11,862 bases of DNA from NCBI GenBank assembly GCA_007119985.1, contig SKOQ01000241.1, positions 1-11,862 on the forward strand. The letters run 5' to 3'. The number at the start of each line of letters is the position of its first letter. Positions within the stretch are counted from its first letter, which is position 1. This document shows positions 6,963-11,862 of this stretch, piece by piece. Origin of the DNA: Marinospirillum sp. (GTDB taxonomy: Bacteria; Pseudomonadota; Gammaproteobacteria; Pseudomonadales; Halomonadaceae). The notes under the pieces are model-generated. The model had not been told where the DNA came from and did not search any database. It was given only the letters and a program-made list of their open reading frames with translations. Both the position numbers and the translations under genes were made by a program.

Positions 6963-7874
6963 ATGGCCGTGACTGACCCCCAAACTACTGTGCAGGTTTT
7001 ATCTGAAGCCCTGCCTTATATTCAGAAGTTTTCTGGTAAGACGCTGGTGATTAAATACGGCGGCAATGCGATGACAGAAGACGATTTGATCGATTCCTTC
7101 TGCCGTGATGTGGTTCTGCTCAAGGAAGTGGGCATTAACCCAGTGGTGGTACACGGCGGTGGGCCGCAGATCGGTGAGCTGCTCAAGCGCTTGAATATCG
7201 AATCTCACTTTGTTAATGGCATGCGCGTCACTGATGGCCAGACGATGGATGTCGTGCAGATGGTGCTCGGCGGCTTGGTGAATAAAGAAATTGTCACCCA
7301 AATCAACCTCGCTGGCGGCAAAGCCATCGGCCTCACCGGCAAGGATGGTCAACTGATTAAAGCGCGCAAGCTCAAGGTGAAGCACAAAACCCCTGAGATG
7401 ACCGCGCCTGAAATCATTGATATCGGCCATGTTGGTGAAGTCGAGAAGATCGATAGTGCTCTGATTGAAATGCTCGCCAGCCGTGATTTTATTCCCGTCA
7501 TCGCCCCGATTGGCATGGATGATCAAGGCGCGTCTTACAATATCAACGCCGATCTGGTCGCTGGCAAGATTGCCGAAGCCCTGCAAGCTGAGAAGCTGAT
7601 TCTGCTGACGAATGTGGCTGGCTTACAAAGCAAGGAAGGCAAGGTATTGACTGGCCTAACCACCGCACAGGTTGATGCGCTGATCGAAGATGGCACCATT
7701 TATGGCGGCATGCTGCCCAAGATCAACTGTGCATTAGAGGCCGTTAAAAACGGTGTCAAAACCGCGCATATTATTGATGGACGCGTCAACCATGCCACCT
7801 TGCTGGAAATCTTCACTAATGCGGGGGTTGGCACGCTGATTACCGATCAGCCCAACGCGAGCACCAGCGAATAG
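6963..7874 (+). CDS. argB: Acetylglutamate kinase
   Basis: Phosphorylates N-acetyl-L-glutamate with ATP, the second step of arginine synthesis. I start at ATG 6963 (303 residues) because GGAG lies 6 bases upstream; an ATG four codons earlier (6951) would place that site inside the gene. Amino-acid kinase motifs: VIKYGGNAM (29-37) with Lys31, VVVHGGGPQIGELLKR (61-76), FVNGMRVTD (83-91), GLTGKDGQL (123-131), LLTNVAGL (214-221), and GGMLPKINCALEAV (248-261) with Lys253. About 25 residues, with a helix VQVLSEALPYIQKFSG, precede the kinase core. This N-terminal helix is the feature of hexameric, arginine-inhibited enzymes (Pseudomonas, Thermotoga), so feedback inhibition by arginine is inferred. 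It follows algC by 45 bases and precedes slmA by 9. Confidence 0.97.
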   Translation: MAVTDPQTTVQVLSEALPYIQKFSGKTLVIKYGGNAMTEDDLIDSFCRDVVLLKEVGINPVVVHGGGPQIGELLKRLNIESHFVNGMRVTDGQTMDVVQMVLGGLVNKEIVTQINLAGGKAIGLTGKDGQLIKARKLKVKHKTPEMTAPEIIDIGHVGEVEKIDSALIEMLASRDFIPVIAPIGMDDQGASYNINADLVAGKIAEALQAEKLILLTNVAGLQSKEGKVLTGLTTAQVDALIEDGTIYGGMLPKINCALEAVKNGVKTAHIIDGRVNHATLLEIFTNAGVGTLITDQPNASTSE

Positions 7875-7878
7875 GAGG
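7873..7878 (+). promoter_or_regulatory. Ribosome binding site deciding the slmA GTG start
   Basis: AGGAGG begins inside the argB TAG stop codon and lies 5 bases before the GTG at 7884. It fixes the non-ATG start of slmA and implies coupling with argB translation. Confidence 0.8.
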
Positions 7879-7883
7879 CAGAC

Positions 7884-8516
7884 GTGAGCGAGCAACAGAC
7901 ACCACGCAAAAATAAAACGCAGCGCCGTGAGGATATCCTCCAAGCACTGGCACGTATGCTGGAAGATCAAAAAGGCGGCAAGATCACCACAGCGTCACTG
8001 GCGAAGGAAGTCGGCGTCTCTGAGGCAGCCTTGTATCGACATTTTTCGAGCAAGGGCAAGATCTATGAAGGCCTGATCGATTTTATTGAGGAAAGTCTGT
8101 TCTCGCGCATCAATCTGATTCTGAAAGAACAACAGGCCACCTTGGTCCGCTGCGAGCATGTGCTGACGCTGTTGCTGGCCTTTGCTGAACACAACCCCGG
8201 CCTGTGCCGCCTACTTACCGGCGATGCCCTGTTCGGAGAGAGTGATCACCTGCGCCAGCGCATTGCGCGCATCTATGAACGGCTTGAGGTGCAAATCAAG
8301 CAGATCCTGCGTGAAACTGAAATCCGTGAAGGCAAGAAGGTCGCCCTGCCCACCACTGCCGCCGCCAGTATGCTGGTGGCGCTAGTCGAAGGGCGCATCG
8401 TGCAGTTTGTACGCAGTGGCTTTAAGCGCACCCCAACCCATGAATGGCCGATTCAGTGGCGACATCTGGCGCAAGGGTTGGTGGTGGAGCCAGCTCAAAC
8501 AGCTCTTTCTCAATAA
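7884..8516 (+). CDS. slmA: Nucleoid occlusion factor SlmA (TetR-type)
   Basis: TetR-like DNA-binding protein which, in characterised gammaproteobacteria, binds chromosomal sites and antagonises FtsZ assembly over the nucleoid. It has 210 residues (E. coli 198) and starts with GTG. Residues 14-60 form the TetR helix-turn-helix: REDILQALARML, then ITTASLAKEVGVSEAALYRHF. The C-terminal part has the family's LLLAFAEHNPGLCRLLTGDAL, followed by LRQRIARIYERLE and LVEGRIVQFVRSGFKRTP. The extended similarity beyond the helix-turn-helix separates it from ordinary ligand-responsive TetR repressors. It is the last gene of the coaBC-dut-algC-argB operon; linkage to this cluster is known in related genera and supports the call. 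No convincing intrinsic terminator follows in the 85 bases to the next gene. Confidence 0.93.
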   Translation: MSEQQTPRKNKTQRREDILQALARMLEDQKGGKITTASLAKEVGVSEAALYRHFSSKGKIYEGLIDFIEESLFSRINLILKEQQATLVRCEHVLTLLLAFAEHNPGLCRLLTGDALFGESDHLRQRIARIYERLEVQIKQILRETEIREGKKVALPTTAAASMLVALVEGRIVQFVRSGFKRTPTHEWPIQWRHLAQGLVVEPAQTALSQ

Positions 8517-8539
8517 AATCTAGGCAAAAGCCCATATAG

Positions 8540-8556
8540 CCTACTAAAATAGTCGG
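8540..8556. promoter_or_regulatory. Imperfect inverted repeat upstream of the LuxR-type regulator
   Basis: CCTACT-AAAAT-AGTCGG: 6-base arms with one mismatch around a 5-base AT centre, 45 bases before the TTG start at 8602. The position and symmetry would suit an operator for a dimeric helix-turn-helix protein, possibly autoregulation. Short repeats like this also arise by chance. I see no good -35/-10 pair in the 8517-8601 gap. Confidence 0.22.
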
Positions 8557-8589
8557 AGAATAAAAATACGCCACTCATTCTAGAAATAT

Positions 8590-8594
8590 GAGGA
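8590..8594 (+). promoter_or_regulatory. Ribosome binding site deciding a TTG start
   Basis: GAGGA stands 7 bases before TTG 8602. An in-frame stop at 8581 limits any upstream extension, no in-frame ATG lies between, and the next in-frame ATG is 40 codons downstream, so TTG is the best start for the following gene. Confidence 0.65.
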
Positions 8595-8601
8595 TGCATG
8601 C

Positions 8602-10269
8602 TTGCCTGATCGACTGCTGCTTGATAACGCCCCTTCCAACCTAAAAGATAATCCTCATTATCAACTCGTTCATGCGGTTCATGCACAGCAAACGAGCTTT
8701 GAGCAACTTATTAACACCTTAATGCCTTTTATCAACGGCACTCAAACCCTCACCCCAGACTTAGCCTTGCCACTATCAACAGCTCTTCTGGAAATAGAGC
8801 GCACGTCCATTGCTCAAGACCAGTTGATGAATCTGGTGAATGATTTGGCAGCACCAAGCCTAGCGCTCAGTGAGGCCGGCCAAATTTTATCCCTGAACCT
8901 TGGTGCCACCCAGCTTTTTCACGTTGAAACTGGGGATGGGCTACGTGCATTAGGTATCGATCAACAAGCCTTTTTAAACCTGAAGCAAAGACTAAGACAA
9001 GTACAAGGACCCACTCTCGTACGCGCCAAAAATTTTCAGCTGCCGGCTGAGCTGCCTTTTATTCTGATCGCAACTTGGAATGAGCAAGCACAGAGCATCA
9101 TTCTTTCTGCTCTTCAGCACCACTGGCCGCAATCGATCGATCATGCCATGAAATCACTGTTTGGACTCTCATCCAGTGAGTGCGAGATTTTATCTGCCTT
9201 GGCTCAAGGGCAAACCAGTGAACAAATTGCAGCTCAACGCCAAAGAGCCATTACTACAGTGCGCCAGCAGATTAAAAGTATTTTGCAGAAGCTGGATGTA
9301 CACACCCAAGTACAGGCTGCAACCTTAGCAGCTGCCGCAGTCCATGCTTCTGGTGGTTCGCGCCCTCACCACAGCCCGATGATCTCCAATGATCATCCAC
9401 TCTATATCCATCATTTTTACCGAAAACAGCGCGTGATTGGTTGGAGGCGTTTTGGACAAGCCGAAGGTCAACCTGTTCTATTTATCCATGGCCCTTCTTT
9501 TGGTGCTGGCGAGTATGAACAAGATCGTATTCACGCTGTGCAGCAGGGCTTAGACATTTACGCTATAGAACGACCTGGGTATGGACGTACCAGTCCACCC
9601 GAACATGGAGAAGATATATTAGAGTGTCAGTATCAAGATCTCATAGCCTTCCTTGAACAACAGTCATTGAAGCAAGTCACTCTGTTTGCACATGAGGTTG
9701 GTCTGATAGCAGCCTTGCAGTTGGCAGTCAGACACCCCGAGCGTATCAAAGCAGTGCTCGCCGTTTCTGCCGCTCCTCCTTTTTTAGAGCTAGAGCAATT
9801 GCATCGTATGCCCGATCACCAGGCTGTCTTCATCCAAGCTGCACGCCATACACCTTGGCTGGCAAGGCTGATGATTCGTCTGATGCTGGCGCAAACGCGA
9901 CGACTTGGACCAGAACACTGGACCGATGTCATTTTTCAAGGTGTAGAGCAGGATATGCAGGTCATGCTCAACCCAGCTTTGAAACCAGGCATCATTGCAA
10001 CCTATAGCTTTTATCTAAACCAGATGGGGCATGGATTTGAACTCGATCTACAGATGATGCTGAAAGACTGGACTGGTCTCCTGCAACTACTTGAGCGCCC
10101 CTTGGTGCTGATACATGGCAGCAAAAATGCCACGACACCTGTTGATACCCTAAGCATTTTTCAGCAACTGCAACCAGCTATTCAGCTAGAAGTGATTGAG
10201 CAGGCTGGACTGACTCTGGCCGTTTCACATACAGAGCTGATCTACCAGCGCCTGGCAGAAATGGCATAA
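8602..10269 (+). CDS. LuxR-type HTH regulator fused to catalytically degenerate alpha/beta-hydrolase domain
   Basis: A 555-residue, probably cytoplasmic regulator with no signal peptide or membrane helix. Residues ~75-108 (LVNDLAAPSLALSEAGQILS, then LNLGATQLF) resemble the core of a PAS sensor. Residues ~187-245 form a LuxR/GerE helix-turn-helix: FGLSSSECEILSALAQGQTS, then EQIAAQRQRAITTVRQQIKSILQKL. Residues ~278-555 form an alpha/beta-hydrolase fold: PVLFIHGPSFGAG (strand plus oxyanion HG), IERPGYGRTSPP, FAHEVGLIAALQLAVRHPERI at the nucleophile elbow, RPLVLIHGSKN before the acid site, and a final helix. At the elbow the usual G-x-S-x-G serine is Glu365; the acid position is Asn509; the usual GH histidine is Leu537. 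By alignment to the family pattern the triad is therefore lost, suggesting ligand sensing rather than hydrolysis. The target and ligand are unknown. It is transcribed alone after slmA and converges with the DUF1566 genes. Confidence 0.85.
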   Translation: MPDRLLLDNAPSNLKDNPHYQLVHAVHAQQTSFEQLINTLMPFINGTQTLTPDLALPLSTALLEIERTSIAQDQLMNLVNDLAAPSLALSEAGQILSLNLGATQLFHVETGDGLRALGIDQQAFLNLKQRLRQVQGPTLVRAKNFQLPAELPFILIATWNEQAQSIILSALQHHWPQSIDHAMKSLFGLSSSECEILSALAQGQTSEQIAAQRQRAITTVRQQIKSILQKLDVHTQVQAATLAAAAVHASGGSRPHHSPMISNDHPLYIHHFYRKQRVIGWRRFGQAEGQPVLFIHGPSFGAGEYEQDRIHAVQQGLDIYAIERPGYGRTSPPEHGEDILECQYQDLIAFLEQQSLKQVTLFAHEVGLIAALQLAVRHPERIKAVLAVSAAPPFLELEQLHRMPDHQAVFIQAARHTPWLARLMIRLMLAQTRRLGPEHWTDVIFQGVEQDMQVMLNPALKPGIIATYSFYLNQMGHGFELDLQMMLKDWTGLLQLLERPLVLIHGSKNATTPVDTLSIFQQLQPAIQLEVIEQAGLTLAVSHTELIYQRLAEMA

Positions 10270-10294
10270 CAAAACCCACCTACAAAGAGGTGGG
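10268..10294 (-). terminator. Terminator between convergent genes, best oriented for the DUF1566 unit
   Basis: CCCACCT (10275-10281) and AGGTGGG (10288-10294) form a perfect 7-base-pair stem with a 6-base loop. On the minus strand it is followed by TTTTGTT, so it suits the transcript ending at 10328. The plus strand lacks a T-run after the stem but could still use the hairpin for the gene ending at 10269. Confidence 0.75.
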
Positions 10295-10327
10295 CCAAAC
10301 ACTTTCAAGAAGCTTCTAAATTCTCAG

Positions 10328-11374
10328 TTAGTTGATTAAACCGGCACGGTTATAGTCAGCGGGCTGAGCGGTACGCACTGGGCGCAGACGGAAGCCGAGG
10401 TCGACCACTTGGCTATTAGCGTTACTTCCAAGCGGTTCACAATCGTTTATGCTTCCGGCATTACAAGCCACTTCATACAAATCCAATGGATTGGCTCGGC
10501 CCCAGGGTGTAATCCGAAAACTCTTCTGTCCTCCTGTATAACCATAGTCATAAGTCACCAAGCTGGTCGTACCCAAGCGTTGGCCTGGTGCGTACTGGGT
10601 GGCAGACCCAGGAGCTCCCGGAATATTGCCTTCGGCACTGATCGGGTGGAAGTGCGCCACATGGATCAGCTCAACAATACTTGAACTGCTCGCTCCAGGG
10701 CGATCCCCTCCGAGCGTGGAGGTTAAGAAGGTGTTAAAGAAAAAGTTCTTTACGGCATTGTTGTTATAAAGGCTAGCTTGCGTATTGACGGCGGCAGCAT
10801 CCCGCGAATAAATACCATAAGGACGAAGAACCTCTGGCGCCGAAGGGTCGGGATCAATACGATTAATATCGTGCTGATAACTGCTGGCATCAACAAACTG
10901 ATTAGGGAACACCACGTTGTTCACATAGCTGTTGCCGTTACTGCTCGGCGTGGCACAGGTTTCGAACAACGACAGCATTTCCCGCGCGTTGGGGATGCGC
11001 CAATCGTCGTAGCCTGCTAAACGGCTCACTGCGGCAAGCGGGTTGGGTAAAGTCGTAGGGCCAGTGTGATTAGGAGGTATGGGACCAAAAATAGCTTCGA
11101 GGTCGAGATCCCCATCAAACTCCATATAGGCAAGCGCATCCTCAAAAGTCACACGGGTATCGCCCAAGTCAGAGGGCATATCACATGCCCTAGTGGCGCT
11201 ATTCCAAGCCTGCCCGACACTGCACGCTTGCCACATTAAGCCCGTAGGTTTGTGAATGACCACCCCATCGGTATAGCGCAAAAAGTCAGCTGTTGGCGTG
11301 CTCTGCTGGCAAACGGCAAAAGCCTGTGTTGTAAATAGGGTGCTAAGGCCAATCGCTAAGATCGATTTTTTCAT
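10328..11374 (-). CDS. Secreted DUF1566 (Lcl C-terminal-like) protein
   Basis: A 348-residue exported protein. Residues 1-20 form a signal peptide: KK at the start, a hydrophobic core LAIGLSTLFTTQ, and AFA before a predicted cut at residue 20/21. The mature part has the DUF1566 pattern: TGLMWQAC (44-51), a helix-forming FEDALAYM, DDWRIPNAREMLSLFETC (123-140), and near the C-terminus DLGFRLRPVRT (326-336). In other members this domain often occurs in surface proteins; the Legionella collagen-like adhesin Lcl gave it its name. Between residues ~140 and 290 the sequence is specific to this protein. The mature chain has six cysteines (22, 51, 64, 140, 304, 312), consistent with disulfides outside the cytoplasm. 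AAGGAG, 7 bases before ATG 11374, overlaps the stop of the upstream gene. The substrate or partner is unknown. Confidence 0.82.
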   Translation of the reverse strand: MKKSILAIGLSTLFTTQAFAVCQQSTPTADFLRYTDGVVIHKPTGLMWQACSVGQAWNSATRACDMPSDLGDTRVTFEDALAYMEFDGDLDLEAIFGPIPPNHTGPTTLPNPLAAVSRLAGYDDWRIPNAREMLSLFETCATPSSNGNSYVNNVVFPNQFVDASSYQHDINRIDPDPSAPEVLRPYGIYSRDAAAVNTQASLYNNNAVKNFFFNTFLTSTLGGDRPGASSSSIVELIHVAHFHPISAEGNIPGAPGSATQYAPGQRLGTTSLVTYDYGYTGGQKSFRITPWGRANPLDLYEVACNAGSINDCEPLGSNANSQVVDLGFRLRPVRTAQPADYNRAGLIN

Positions 11375-11385
11375 GTTTTGTCTCC

Positions 11386-11862
11386 TTATTGGTTGGCCGT
11401 AGAGTTGACATACAGGGTGCGAGCCTGGCTTTGCGCAGTATTGCCATAAGTATCAAAAGTGGAACGCTGACCCGTGGTGAAGTTGATCACCCAGTTATGG
11501 TGCGCTGATCCGGTACTATCATTCTGAACCCCACCCGATAAAGCCGCTGGATAGGGTGAGCGCGTCCAGTACCAGCTGTTTGTTGGTGCAGTTGCAAACA
11601 AGCTGGTATCCACGCTGACGCCTGCGCGGCTGTAATGCAGTAGGCTTTCTGCTTCAGCCTTGGTAGGTAAGCGCCACCCAGTGCTGATACCGCATAAAGA
11701 AGCAGGCACAGCTGAGCCACTTGTTGCGTCATAATCGACGGTACTATTACTTGCACTGGCCTGCCAAACCAGCCCCGTTACATTGTCACGGAAGCATTCA
11801 TGGTTGGTTGCGTTTGCCGCCACTGCATTGCCACTACTGTCCAACTTGGTGTAATCAAAACC
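11386..11862 (-). CDS. DUF1566 (Lcl C-terminal-like) protein, 5' end outside window
   Basis: The reading frame is open to the right edge; 158 residues are visible and the N-terminus is missing. Reading in from the edge, the sequence GFDYTKLDSSGN precedes CFRDNVTGLVWQ. The FxYTKLD-x-x-GN lead-in followed by C-x-D-N-x-TGL-x-W is the standard entry to a DUF1566 domain. GWRLPTKAEAESLLHYS and SWYWTRSPYP follow, then a WVINFTTGQ strand. It is shorter and more canonical than its downstream neighbour, from which it is separated by only 11 bases, so the two are probably co-translated. A TTG at 11844 could be mistaken for a start, but it codes for an internal leucine. Export is inferred from the family and the neighbour, since any signal peptide would lie beyond the window. 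Confidence 0.8.
   Translation of the reverse strand, partial: GFDYTKLDSSGNAVAANATNHECFRDNVTGLVWQASASNSTVDYDATSGSAVPASLCGISTGWRLPTKAEAESLLHYSRAGVSVDTSLFATAPTNSWYWTRSPYPAALSGGVQNDSTGSAHHNWVINFTTGQRSTFDTYGNTAQSQARTLYVNSTANQ

Noticed and set aside
6999..7586. 195-codon open frame antisense to argB
   Set aside because: The plus strand carries a clear ArgB at this place. The antisense translation shows no family motif, and long shadow frames are expected opposite codon-biased genes.
8521..8543. AGGC/GCCT pairing after slmA as a terminator
   Set aside because: Only 4 base pairs with a long loop and no following T-run.

Overview
The window reads as a chromosomal segment of a gammaproteobacterium. 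The order radC / coaBC-dut-algC-argB-slmA next to rpmB-rpmG is the arrangement I associate with Pseudomonadales (Pseudomonas and Moraxellaceae relatives). The presence of SlmA, AlgC-type phosphomannomutase and an ArgB with the arginine-sensitive N-terminal helix supports this. A more precise assignment is not possible from the sequence alone. I see no rRNA, tRNA, CRISPR array, insertion sequence or phage gene, and no stretch over 300 bases lacks a gene.

Left part, minus strand (1-3544): a compact three-gene unit runs leftward, sirB2 (four-helix membrane protein), a YcxB-like membrane protein, and a GcvH-like lipoyl carrier protein cut by the window edge. To its right, also on the minus strand, are mutM (8-oxoguanine DNA glycosylase), then the ribosomal pair rpmB-rpmG with a well-formed sigma-70-type promoter (2807-2835) and an intrinsic terminator (2267-2298), then radC.

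Centre, plus strand (3708-8516): coaBC, dut, algC, argB and slmA form one probable operon, with gaps of 46, 62, 45 and 9 bases. It combines coenzyme A synthesis, dUTP removal, sugar-phosphate isomerisation for envelope polysaccharides, arginine synthesis and the nucleoid-occlusion division regulator. radC and coaBC diverge from a 163-base spacer.

Right part (8602-11862): this is the less ordinary section, and by eye it is more AT-rich and less codon-biased than the operon (not counted). A TTG-started 555-residue plus-strand protein carries a PAS-like segment, a central LuxR/GerE-type helix-turn-helix and a C-terminal alpha/beta-hydrolase fold. In that fold all three catalytic triad positions appear substituted (Ser to Glu365, Asp to Asn509, His to Leu537), so it looks like a ligand sensor built from a dead enzyme. 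Converging on it are two tandem, translationally coupled minus-strand genes for DUF1566 (Lcl C-terminal-like) proteins. The downstream one has a clear signal peptide; the upstream one runs off the right edge. A stem-loop at 10268-10294 separates the convergent genes.

The strongest candidate for something under-described is the regulator with the inactive hydrolase domain, followed by the coupled DUF1566 pair.
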